In this document: in pieces, positions 1 to 6,619 of the stretch
Position numbering within the stretch: the stretch's first letter is position 1
Layout: each line of letters begins with the position of its first letter
Assembly (NCBI GenBank): GCA_038230975.1
Contig: JBBRMF010000115.1
Coordinates: forward strand, 1-15,328
Source of the DNA: JANXVV01 sp038230975
GTDB lineage: Bacteria > Planctomycetota > Phycisphaerae > Tepidisphaerales > Tepidisphaeraceae
Reading direction: 5' to 3'
Length of the DNA stretch: 15,328 nucleotides
Program-made: the position numbers and the translations under genes
The notes under the pieces: model-generated
Database searches by the model: none
What the model saw: the letters and a program-made list of their open reading frames with translations, nothing else
Told to the model about the DNA's origin: nothing

Positions 1-168
1 CTCCTTCTGGTTGGTTTCTGCTAACAGCATTACCGCCCGCACCATGTTGTACACCAGAATGTAGATCATGATTTCCTTCGTAATGCCGTCGATTGTTTTG
101 CATTTGAGTGGGTCCATTGTCAAGGTGATTTTCAGGTGTCGAAAGTTCAGCTCGATCTCCCAGCGAGG
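1..168 (-). pseudogene. IS4-type transposase, C-terminal fragment
   Basis: Read on the minus strand, this stretch is open to the left edge and translates to a segment containing RWEIELNFRHLKI, then MDPLKCKT, IDGITKE and IYILVYNMVRA. This matches the C-terminal end of IS4-family DDE transposases, where the Glu of the W-x-I-E-x-x-F-[RK] block is the last catalytic acidic residue. The family protein is about 350-450 residues, and only about 55 are present before homology stops near position 168. There the sequence changes abruptly into a parD-like antitoxin gene in another frame. No start codon or terminal inverted repeat belonging to the element is visible on this side. It is therefore either a degraded remnant or a fragment left by a deletion that fused an insertion sequence to the antitoxin gene. 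The part beyond the left edge cannot be judged. Confidence 0.75.
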
Positions 169-359
169 GCGATCTGCGCTTCAGATTCTTCAATGGCTGC
201 AAGTTCTTCAGAATCCAGTTCGTCGCGCGAAGGTTCCAGCATCAGGCGAGCCAGACCCGCCTCCAGCACTTCGGTGGGTGATGAGAACCGGCCAGTGCTC
301 ATCTGATCTTCGATGAACCGTTACAATTCCGGCTTGAGAGTCACGTTTACCGCTTTATT
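169..359 (-). pseudogene. broken ParD-type antitoxin gene
   Basis: The minus strand encodes VNVTLKPEL, a stop codon (TAA at 321-323), then RFIEDQMSTGRFSSPTEVLE, AGLARLMLEPS and ELAAIEESEAQIA. This is the ribbon-helix-helix plus C-terminal helix pattern of ParD/CC2985-type antitoxins of type II toxin-antitoxin modules, which bind their own operator and neutralise a ParE-type toxin. It is broken three ways. An in-frame TAA sits where the family usually has Glu (PELE to PEL*). A TAG directly precedes the first homologous codons and no ATG is in place. The last 15-20 residues are replaced by transposase sequence. The toxin gene that normally follows is absent. GTG at 342-344 could act as a start, but the TAA still ends translation after a few codons, so I call it dead. 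Confidence 0.7.
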
Positions 360-704
360 CTAACATCTGTAGAGCGTGATCGCACGAGTTTTCGCAAAAC
401 GTTCCGGCTGACCGTGCAGCGCGCATTCTTCACAAGAGACTTGAAACAGGTTCGCAGGCAGCCCTGTACGGTCGGCAGGTACTCCAGCCGACCTTACTCG
501 CGACCCCGCAGTCCCGTGTCGGCACTCTATGCGCTCATGCCCAACTATCGCCGCGCCTTCTGTCCCGGTGTCACGTTCTACTTTACGCTCGTGGTGTTGC
601 GGATGTGACCGCATATCCGTAACCGTCCCGGATTTTGGCGGGCTGGACGTCGGGGGCATCGAGTCGGTGTTTGGGGAATGATGTCGTGCGCCGGGCGGAG
701 GAAT
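360..704. other. gene-free stretch with a REP-like hairpin
   Basis: I see no convincing gene here. The open frames on both strands are short, have unrelated translations (rich in His, Arg and Pro) and show no motif. The stretch holds the 24-nt hairpin at 470-493 and one copy of a 17-nt repeat (437-453) that recurs at 1777-1793. Given the adjacent transposase and antitoxin remnants, it may be decayed sequence. Confidence 0.5.
470..493 (+). repeat. REP-like hairpin, copy A
   Basis: This is a 24-nt inverted repeat: seven pairs (GGTCGGC/GCCGACC), an A-A mismatch, two more pairs and a TACT loop. It is preceded by GTAC. The element at 705-728, read on the minus strand, has the same layout, loop and flank (GTAG). 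It differs at positions 5 and 20, which are paired with each other, and at position 17, which turns the mismatch into a pair. Covariation of this kind points to a selected hairpin family of the REP type rather than chance. Confidence 0.6.
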
Positions 705-728
705 GGTCCGCAGGAGTACCTGCGGACC
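705..728 (-). repeat. REP-like hairpin, copy B, abutting a stop codon
   Basis: This is a perfect 10-bp stem (GGTCCGCAGG/CCTGCGGACC) with a TACT loop on the minus strand, preceded by GTAG at 732-729. The TAG of that tetranucleotide is the stop codon of the upstream minus-strand gene. GTAG or a similar tetranucleotide at the 5' foot is the known signature of REP elements mobilised by RAYT transposases. The hairpin could also slow or end transcription of the preceding gene. However, no T-run follows, so an intrinsic terminator is doubtful. Confidence 0.6.
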
Positions 729-1745
729 CTACTTGGCTTGCTTGCGTTGCCGCCAAGCTGTGAGCTGTGCGATGCTCAGCCAAAGCGCAATCGCGAGAAC
801 GATGCACCACTTCGTGGCTTCGACAACAAACGTGCTAAGTCCCGATCCCCGCGTGAACCAGTCCGTGGGATCATCGGCGATGTACCCAACCAGCAGGCGC
901 GGCCTGAAATAGACTCCAAGCCGACCAACGTCCCTGCCAGTCACGCTGGAAACGCCGAGGTAATATCGGCCGGCTTGTGAAAGGTGCATCAGGGCGAACA
1001 AGGCAAGTGGAGTGACAAGAATCGCTGCAAGCCATTTCGTGCCGCTGCTGCGGAGTGCATCGAACAGCGGAACGCATGTCAGCAGAATGGCGGTCGACGA
1101 GAACCCAATAAGCACGAGCGCTGCGTTGTCCATTGGGTGGGGTCCGTAGCGAAGGCAGGCTGTGCTCACGTTAACGAACCATGGAGTTCCTTCGGGCTGG
1201 TATTTCAGCGGCATGCTTTGGAGAACGGCTGCGACCCCTACCGATATCAATGCGCCGATGAAGAGGACTTGCGCGACGCTGAGCAGCAACGCAACATAAC
1301 TGCATACGACGCCCCAGCGACGCGTCCAATCCAGTCGGCCACGGCGCCGTCCCGGCTCTTTCGAGAACAGCAATACCACGCCGATGCAGAAGACCAGCGA
1401 CTGATACACACCGGGCCAGCAGAGAAACGTATCGTCCAACACGCGGACGGTACCCCGATAGTCGAAAACGGTTGGCACGGGGATGCTCTGGGCCCATTTG
1501 AAAACCTGCAACGCATCGATGAGCGGCAGAAGCACCAAGACCCATGCGCCGGTTAGCATGCGCCGCCGCCAGCGCGGGTTGCTGTCACGCCAGGCGGGCC
1601 GACGAGGGATTGCGGCCGATTGCCGTGACTCAGCCACCGACTCCCCGCATTCCGGGCATTTCCCGTCTGGTGGATGGGCGCGCAGGTCGTAGCCGCAGCG
1701 GTGGCACGACAGATCAGCGGACATCTCAGAAGTGTTATTCGTCAT
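729..1745 (-). CDS. zinc-ribbon multi-pass membrane protein, function unknown
   Basis: The 338-residue protein begins with a cytoplasmic zinc ribbon: Cys14-x2-Cys17 in CHRCGYDLR, then Cys30-x2-Cys33 in CPECGESV. A basic linker (residues 47-63) follows. About six hydrophobic segments come next, near residues 64-82, 112-127, 145-176, 207-227, 238-254 and 311-328, and the C-terminus is basic (WRQRKQAK). Proteins with this N-terminal ribbon followed by membrane helices are common and mostly uncharacterised in planctomycetes. I do not recognise the membrane part and assign no function. The ATG at 1743-1745 was chosen because it places the ribbon near the N-terminus, although no Shine-Dalgarno sequence precedes it. 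The stop codon overlaps the GTAG of the REP-like hairpin downstream. It lies 94 bp downstream of another zinc-ribbon gene on the same strand. Confidence 0.75.
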   Translation of the reverse strand: MTNNTSEMSADLSCHRCGYDLRAHPPDGKCPECGESVAESRQSAAIPRRPAWRDSNPRWRRRMLTGAWVLVLLPLIDALQVFKWAQSIPVPTVFDYRGTVRVLDDTFLCWPGVYQSLVFCIGVVLLFSKEPGRRRGRLDWTRRWGVVCSYVALLLSVAQVLFIGALISVGVAAVLQSMPLKYQPEGTPWFVNVSTACLRYGPHPMDNAALVLIGFSSTAILLTCVPLFDALRSSGTKWLAAILVTPLALFALMHLSQAGRYYLGVSSVTGRDVGRLGVYFRPRLLVGYIADDPTDWFTRGSGLSTFVVEATKWCIVLAIALWLSIAQLTAWRQRKQAK

Positions 1746-1776
1746 AGCAAAATTTCGGGCGGGTCGCGTCAGAATT

Positions 1777-1793
1777 AGACTTGAAACAGGTTC
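1777..1793 (+). repeat. 17-nt direct repeat (second copy)
   Basis: The 17 bases AGACTTGAAACAGGTTC occur here and at 437-453 in the same orientation, both outside genes. Flanking bases do not match. The function is unknown. Confidence 0.4.
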
Positions 1794-1805
1794 ATAAGAA
1801 AACGT

Positions 1806-1818
1806 GTGCCTTCGGCAC
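1806..1818 (-). terminator. possible weak terminator hairpin
   Basis: A 5-bp stem (GTGCC/GGCAC) with a 3-nt loop lies about 21 bp past the stop of the DUF4190-type gene. On the minus strand it is followed by a T-rich stretch (CGTTTTCTT). GTAG again overlaps its 5' foot on the minus strand. The stem is short, so it may be a weak intrinsic terminator or just another small REP-like palindrome. Confidence 0.3.
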
Positions 1819-1839
1819 TACCGCTAAAAAAACATTTTC

Positions 1840-2646
1840 TCAAAAATGAAAATCGTAGATCACACCCCAGATGCAACCGATCGTTCCGCAGATCATGCCG
1901 GCGATGGCCATTCCTTTACCCCCGCCCTGAATGCCTGCTTTTGTCACCTGGCTGTAGCCGATGGCGCCGAAGATGATCGCCAGAGTTGGGGGGAGGATCA
2001 TGCAACCGGCTGGTAGGCCGATGATGCCCAGTACCAATGATGCGACGCAGAATCCGTTGCTCGTTCCGGATGCTTCGATGGTTGTGCCTTCCATCGTGAA
2101 TGGCATGCCGCAACTTTTGCAGTTGTTCGAACTGATCGGATTGACCGTTGCGCAGCGGGGACATTGGATATTTTGGCCGCCATCCGGACGGCGAAGGATC
2201 TGCGGTGCCCGATCGCCGGCGGCGGCGTAAGCATGAACGGGGTGCGGATCCTGCTTGATGATCTGTCGGGTTTTGGGATCGATCAATCGACCGTAGCGGT
2301 CGAGGATGGGGATGGTAATGTTGTTGCCACAGGTGGGGCATTGGCCTTCCTGGGCAGCCATGGATTCGGTGGCTTCGAGGCGGGATGAGCAGTATCCGCA
2401 ATTGAACCCGTAGCGTTTGCCGTTACCGGCTCGGAAACCGCCCATTCTTTCGGGGTTAAAGGGAGCGGAAGACAAGGATGAAGGAGTCGATCCGCCTGCT
2501 CCCGCGGTTTGATATTGTTGCTTTTGCGGTTGCCGGGCCGGAACACGTACGGTGGCGGCACACGTGGGACATCGAACAAGCTTGCCAGCTTGCGCATCGT
2601 CCCCACTCAAAGGCGTCTGACAGGTTTGGCAGGGAAAAACGATCAT
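1840..2646 (-). CDS. triple zinc-ribbon membrane protein with DUF4190-like C-terminus
   Basis: The 268-residue protein has three zinc ribbons and a membrane end. Ribbon 1 uses Cys6, Cys9, Cys26 and Cys29, ribbon 2 uses Cys83, Cys86, Cys103 and Cys106, and ribbon 3 uses Cys162, Cys165, Cys176 and Cys179. Linkers rich in Gln, Ser and Pro separate them. Residues 198-264 form hydrophobic segments (SLVLGIIGLPAGC, TLAIIFGAIGYSQV, GMAIAGMICGTIGCIWGVI), as in DUF4190 proteins. Those usually carry one disordered or ribbon N-terminus before two membrane helices, and their role is unknown. The frame stays open to 2799, but the ATG at 2644-2646 was chosen because it starts exactly at ribbon 1 and avoids overlapping the glycosyltransferase, which ends 28 bp upstream at 2675. 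That spacing suggests co-transcription. The function cannot be read from sequence; a sensing or scaffolding role is only a guess. Confidence 0.75.
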   Translation of the reverse strand: MIVFPCQTCQTPLSGDDAQAGKLVRCPTCAATVRVPARQPQKQQYQTAGAGGSTPSSLSSAPFNPERMGGFRAGNGKRYGFNCGYCSSRLEATESMAAQEGQCPTCGNNITIPILDRYGRLIDPKTRQIIKQDPHPVHAYAAAGDRAPQILRRPDGGQNIQCPRCATVNPISSNNCKSCGMPFTMEGTTIEASGTSNGFCVASLVLGIIGLPAGCMILPPTLAIIFGAIGYSQVTKAGIQGGGKGMAIAGMICGTIGCIWGVIYDFHF

Positions 2647-2674
2647 AAGCTGACTTGCTTTGATCGTAGTTGCT

Positions 2675-4009
2675 TCAACTCGCTTTGGAAAGAGGCGATT
2701 CATCCTCCCAGTTCCGCGCGGCCTCCAATGCCCGGCGCCACTGTTGGGCCGTTCTCTCTGCGCCGGCAGACCGGACCTGGTAGAAATAATCGCTGCCATC
2801 TTCGTAGGCGCTCATAATCTGAGGCAATACGGCTGGTGTATCGTATCGCTCGCGGGCCAGTGCATGACTCGCGCGACCGAATTCTTCACTCAGTGGCCGA
2901 TCCTGAAGCAGTCGGTCAATCGCTGATCCAAGCAGGGCAGGATTTTCCGGGGGAACGATCAATCCGTTTTGCTCCGGCTGAATTAACTCGGGAATCGCCC
3001 CGACCCGCGTGGCGACCAAGGGTCGGCCATACGACATTGCTTCCAGTGCCGCAAAGGAAAAGCTTTCGAAACCGCGGCTGGCGATCACGGACAATCGAGC
3101 GGCTTGCAAAATGCGGGGAATTTGAGCGAGCGGTATCGTGCCCAATAGATCGATGCGGGCTCGGATCTCCGGATCGGGTGAAAGCGTCGGCAGCAACTCG
3201 GCAAAGCGGAGCTTGCCGGGCCATCGATCCGGGCCGACGATTTGCAGGCGCGCTCGCGGGCGTTTGCGGGCAAAGGTATCAAACGCGCGGACGAGAATAT
3301 CCTGCCCTTTGAGCGGTTCGATTCGGCCGATGCAGACAATATTCTGGATGCCATCTTCCGGGGGTAGTGGGGCGGCAGTGTCAGGGACATCCATGAAATT
3401 GGGAACGATGCGGGGCGGGCGGCGCATCTTCCAGGAGTGGGATAATTCCCGTTGCATCGCCCGGCTGGGCACCGTGATGCAGTCTGGCACGGTGGCGACG
3501 GTTTGATGTTCCAGGTGAGCCAAAACACGGTGCAAGGGATTGAATGGGAAGCGGTTGACGCGAACAAATAAATCCCACGGGCAATGGATGCGCATGACGA
3601 TCGGCCAGCGATGAATTTTACCAGCCATCCATCCGTTGGCGGCATGCTCGGGAACTTCGATCAGGTCCAGGGGATGGCTCGCATGCAATTGCTCGATGGC
3701 GTCGAAGGAGGCCATGTCCCATTTGATCCAATGCCAAATGGCCGGGTGCATCCAGTTCATCACCCGGGCGAAACCGCGCCAGTAAAGCCATCTCAGCGCG
3801 CGGCTGCCGCTGCTTAAAATGTGCTGCGCCGGGATGCGATACAAATGCACATTCGCCTGTTCGACCGGCGCGAGATGGGACGGGCCGGCGATGACATGTA
3901 CTTCGTGACCGGCCCGCCCAAGCGCCCCGGCGAGTCGAAACATGTACGAACCGACTCCACCCAGGCCTTGTTGAGGGGGATATTCGTAGGTGACCAGTCC
4001 AATTCTCAT
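2675..4009 (-). CDS. glycosyltransferase family 4 (GT-B fold)
   Basis: The 444-residue protein has the two Rossmann-like halves of GT-B enzymes. The N-terminal acceptor half opens with MRIGLVTYEYPPQQGLGGVGSY, carrying the glycine-rich GGVG loop. The donor-binding half begins near residue 224 with IVCIGRIEPLKGQD. The retaining GT4 signature E-x7-E is present as Glu315 and Glu323 in FESFSFAALEAMSYGRPLVA, followed by GAIPELI and GLIVPPEN. It would transfer a sugar from a nucleotide-sugar to a cytoplasmic glycan acceptor; donor and acceptor cannot be told from sequence. A C-terminal tail of about 40 residues (from 405) extends past the usual domain. It is transcribed away from the main polysaccharide run across a 258-bp divergent gap, so it may share regulation with it. 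No clear ribosome-binding site precedes the ATG. Confidence 0.88.
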   Translation of the reverse strand: MRIGLVTYEYPPQQGLGGVGSYMFRLAGALGRAGHEVHVIAGPSHLAPVEQANVHLYRIPAQHILSSGSRALRWLYWRGFARVMNWMHPAIWHWIKWDMASFDAIEQLHASHPLDLIEVPEHAANGWMAGKIHRWPIVMRIHCPWDLFVRVNRFPFNPLHRVLAHLEHQTVATVPDCITVPSRAMQRELSHSWKMRRPPRIVPNFMDVPDTAAPLPPEDGIQNIVCIGRIEPLKGQDILVRAFDTFARKRPRARLQIVGPDRWPGKLRFAELLPTLSPDPEIRARIDLLGTIPLAQIPRILQAARLSVIASRGFESFSFAALEAMSYGRPLVATRVGAIPELIQPEQNGLIVPPENPALLGSAIDRLLQDRPLSEEFGRASHALARERYDTPAVLPQIMSAYEDGSDYFYQVRSAGAERTAQQWRRALEAARNWEDESPLSKAS

Positions 4010-4215
4010 GTCGCTGTGTTATCGACCCGTCGCCGGTTGCGAATGAGTGAAGAAGTAAATCACGTATTCGTTCGGATTATAGGACGCGCGTCAATTTCAA
4101 ATGCGCTGTACAGCGAACGCAGCGGTATCGCAGGGAGATATTCGACAAGCTGCGAAGATCGCTCGGATCGGCCGGGGTTCTTTACTCAGTTGTCCGCGTA
4201 GAACTCATTCATCGC

Positions 4216-4244
4216 TTATCACGTGCCGACAGTTAGAGTATAGT
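4216..4244 (+). promoter_or_regulatory. candidate sigma70-type promoter for the acyltransferase
   Basis: TTATCA (4216-4221) and TATAGT (4239-4244) are separated by 17 bp, giving 4/6 and 5/6 matches to the -35 and -10 consensus. The expected start of transcription, near 4251, lies about 17 bp before the ATG at 4268. The location in the divergent gap supports it. This is pattern matching only. Confidence 0.4.
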
Positions 4245-4267
4245 GACTGACCCGCTCAAAGGCAGAT

Positions 4268-5602
4268 ATGTTTTGGAGGTTCCAAATTTCCACGGCAGCT
4301 ATGCTCAAAATTGATTATTTCTCATCCGGCACAGAAGAGTCACGTGTGTTCCCGCCGCTTGGTTCTCGCCGGTTGCTTAGTCTCGATCTGCTGCGCGCTG
4401 TGGCAATCTTGCTGGTTCTCTACGGCCACATCACGTTCCGAATCGATGAAAACGCGATCGGATTCCGATACTGGTTCATTCTCCGTCAGATGGGATTGAT
4501 TGGCGTTGATTTGTTTTATGTCCTAAGTGGGTTCCTGATTGGCAGCTTGCTTTTAAGCGAACACAAATCCACCGGAAGGATTGCGGTGGGGAGATTCTAC
4601 CTGAGGCGGGCGCTGCGAATTTGGCCCGCTTATTTCATGGCGGTACTGTTTGGATGGCAATGGTATCACGCGGTTCATCGCTTTCACTTGTTGCCGGCGG
4701 GTTCGAAAGAAATGACTTCACTGGCGGCGAGTCTGTATGACATGTGGCCGTTTTTTGCTCATGTGCAGAACTACGTTGAACCAGAGTTTGGGGCTGGGGC
4801 GGTGATGCAAACCTGGACGGTTGTTTCGCTGGTTCATTTTTACCTGTTATTTCCAATCATCTTGATGATGGCGATGATATTAGGGGATGGGAAAGCCGGG
4901 AAACCGATTAAGAGCTTGCCGTGGATCGTGCTGGGAATTGCAGTCATTTGTTTTGGTTTCCGCTACGCCAACGCACCGGCGCGAGGATACGATTACGATG
5001 CCTGGCGGAATTATTTCCCGACGCATTTGCGAATTGATGAGCCGATGTTCGGGGTGTTGGCGGCGTATTTTGTCGTTCAGTTTCCGGCTGCGGTTGAACG
5101 GGTGATGCGGTATTGGCTGGTGATTCTGATTGCGAGTGTCGCCACGCTTTTACCGACGGCATTTCGGAAAGAAGAGTCGCCTCGATTTTTGGTTATTTGG
5201 GGTTATACATTGGCCGCCGTTGGATGTACGGGATTTGTGATGCTGGCGTGGTGGGTGGGGCAGCGCAAGGCCGAGATGACCGACAAACCGGTGAGTTTCC
5301 CGGTTCGATTGCTGGCGTATCTGGGGATCTGGAGTTACTCGATCTACCTTTGGCATCAGCCGTTGGCGCAGTGGATGGCGATGAAGGCGCGCATTCGAAT
5401 TAAAATGTGGGATTCCCCGTTTCATTTTCCGATCATGGTTTTTGTCTATCTGATGTTTTCGATCGGGATTGGCGCGGCGATGTATTACTTGATCGAGAAG
5501 CCGGCCTTGAAGCTCCGTGGCCGTGTGGTTCCGCGAGATTCGCGGGATGAATTGAAGCAGGATAAAATCGCGTTCGTGCAAAATAATTCATTGCGTCTAT
5601 GA
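4268..5602 (+). CDS. membrane acyltransferase, OafA/acyltransferase-3 family
   Basis: The 444-residue protein is an integral membrane O-acyltransferase of the type that acetylates O-antigen, peptidoglycan or exopolysaccharide sugars. It shows the family's landmarks: LDLLRAVAILLVLYGH (Arg43, His54), GVDLFYVLSGFLIG (79-92) and FYLRRALRIWPAYF (110-123). C-terminal helices carry WSYSIYLWHQPL (355-366). About ten hydrophobic segments follow in the usual order, and the length is normal for an acyltransferase domain without an SGNH domain. One landmark is altered: the usual W-S-L-x-V-E-E-x-F-Y-L block reads TWTVVSLVHFYLLFP (182-196), without the Glu pair. The ATG at 4268 is preceded by AAAGG. A second ATG at 4301 is possible and would shorten the N-terminus before the family start. 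Decoration of the glycan made by the downstream genes is the natural inference. Confidence 0.88.
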   Translation: MFWRFQISTAAMLKIDYFSSGTEESRVFPPLGSRRLLSLDLLRAVAILLVLYGHITFRIDENAIGFRYWFILRQMGLIGVDLFYVLSGFLIGSLLLSEHKSTGRIAVGRFYLRRALRIWPAYFMAVLFGWQWYHAVHRFHLLPAGSKEMTSLAASLYDMWPFFAHVQNYVEPEFGAGAVMQTWTVVSLVHFYLLFPIILMMAMILGDGKAGKPIKSLPWIVLGIAVICFGFRYANAPARGYDYDAWRNYFPTHLRIDEPMFGVLAAYFVVQFPAAVERVMRYWLVILIASVATLLPTAFRKEESPRFLVIWGYTLAAVGCTGFVMLAWWVGQRKAEMTDKPVSFPVRLLAYLGIWSYSIYLWHQPLAQWMAMKARIRIKMWDSPFHFPIMVFVYLMFSIGIGAAMYYLIEKPALKLRGRVVPRDSRDELKQDKIAFVQNNSLRL

Positions 5603-5611
5603 TTCGGTGTA

Positions 5612-5634
5612 GCCCCGGCTGACAAAACCGGGGC
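5612..5634 (+). terminator. GC-rich hairpin after the acyltransferase gene
   Basis: GCCCCGG (5612-5618) pairs perfectly with CCGGGGC (5628-5634) across a 9-nt A-rich loop, starting 9 bp after the stop codon and 22 bp before the ispH start codon. No T-run follows, so it may attenuate rather than terminate, or stabilise the 3' end of the message. Confidence 0.4.
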
Positions 5635-5656
5635 GTTACTGGAGCGTAGACCCTCA

Positions 5657-6619
5657 ATGAAGCCTTCGAATAACCCCCCGATGAAAATCCTCCTGGCCAA
5701 TCCGCGCGGCTTTTGTGCCGGTGTGAACATGGCGATCGACTGCGTCAATCAAGTGCTCGAATTAAAGGGCTCCCCGATCTACGTTTTTCATGAGATCGTT
5801 CACAACAAGCACGTTGTGCAGGATTTCGAGCGTCGGGGCGTCAAGTTCGTGAACTATATCGACGAGGTTCCGGAAGGCGGCGTCCTCGTATACAGCGCAC
5901 ACGGCATCTCTCCGGATGTACGGCGGCAATCAAAAGAGCGTCGACTAATTGAAGTCGACGCCACCTGCCCGCTCGTGACAAAAGTCCATTTGGAAGTGCT
6001 GCGTTTTGCCAAAGATGGGTATCTGATCATTTTCATTGGACATAAGAATCACGATGAAGCGATCGGAACGATCGGTGAAGCCCCCGATTCCATGGTCGTG
6101 GTGGAATCTCCGGAAGAAGTCGAAAAACTGAATATTCCCGCAGATCGCAAATTGGCGTATGTGACCCAGACGACGCTAAGCATTTATGATGCGAATCGAA
6201 TTGTCGATGCATTGAAAACCAAGTTTCCGCATATTATTTCGCCCCCTAAGGAAGATATTTGTTACGCGACCACCAATCGGCAGAATGCGGTGAGTGTGTT
6301 GTCTCCGGAAGTGGAAGTGGTGCTGGTGATCGGGAGCAAGAATAGTTCGAATTCGCGCCGGTTAGTCGAGACGGCGGATGCGAACGGGATTCCCGGGTAT
6401 CTGATCGATGATGCTGCCGAAATGGACCCGGCTTGGTTAGCTGGCAAGCAGGCGGTGTTGGTGACGGCGGGGGCTTCGGCACCGGATCATCTGGTCAATG
6501 GATTGATCGATCGCCTTACGACCGAATTCAACGGGGTCGTTGAGACGCGTACGCTGGTTGAAGAAGATGTTTCGTTTTCTTTGCCCAAGTCGTTACGGAG
6601 TCTGGCCATTCTGGCTTAG
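5657..6619 (+). CDS. ispH: 4-hydroxy-3-methylbut-2-enyl diphosphate reductase (IspH/LytB)
   Basis: This enzyme performs the last step of the MEP pathway: reductive dehydration of HMBPP to IPP and DMAPP on a 4Fe-4S cluster in the cytoplasm. The 320-residue protein has all three cluster cysteines: Cys20 in NPRGFCAGV, Cys104 in DATCPLVTKVH and Cys202 in DICYATTNRQ. The active-site histidines are His49 (EIVHNKHVV), His82 (SAHGIS) and His132 in GHKNHDE, where Glu134 is the conserved proton donor. SKNSSNS (227-233) and AGASAPD (271-277) also match. It looks complete and functional. The ATG at 5657 has a GGAG 12 nt upstream. The ATG at 5681 would give the family-typical MKILLANPRGFCAG start but lacks any Shine-Dalgarno sequence, so the true start is uncertain by eight codons. 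Its setting in a polysaccharide locus suggests a link to supply of the undecaprenyl carrier. Confidence 0.96.
   Translation: MKPSNNPPMKILLANPRGFCAGVNMAIDCVNQVLELKGSPIYVFHEIVHNKHVVQDFERRGVKFVNYIDEVPEGGVLVYSAHGISPDVRRQSKERRLIEVDATCPLVTKVHLEVLRFAKDGYLIIFIGHKNHDEAIGTIGEAPDSMVVVESPEEVEKLNIPADRKLAYVTQTTLSIYDANRIVDALKTKFPHIISPPKEDICYATTNRQNAVSVLSPEVEVVLVIGSKNSSNSRRLVETADANGIPGYLIDDAAEMDPAWLAGKQAVLVTAGASAPDHLVNGLIDRLTTEFNGVVETRTLVEEDVSFSLPKSLRSLAILA

Noticed and set aside
437..453. tRNA T-arm-like sequence in the 17-nt repeat
   Set aside because: The reverse complement loosely resembles a T-loop, but no cloverleaf, acceptor stem or anticodon arm can be built around either copy.
360..659. A 99-codon minus-strand open frame before the zinc-ribbon genes
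   Set aside because: The translation has no recognisable motif, hydrophobic core or ribosome-binding site, and it runs through the REP-like hairpin and the 17-nt repeat. It is probably a chance frame.
984..1556. Long plus-strand frame opposite the zinc-ribbon membrane gene
   Set aside because: It lies antisense to a better-supported gene, and its Gln/Arg/His-rich translation is typical of a shadow frame.
2647..2799. N-terminal extension of the triple-ribbon protein
   Set aside because: It would overlap the end of the glycosyltransferase gene. The extra residues show no conservation pattern, whereas the ATG at 2646 starts exactly at the first ribbon.
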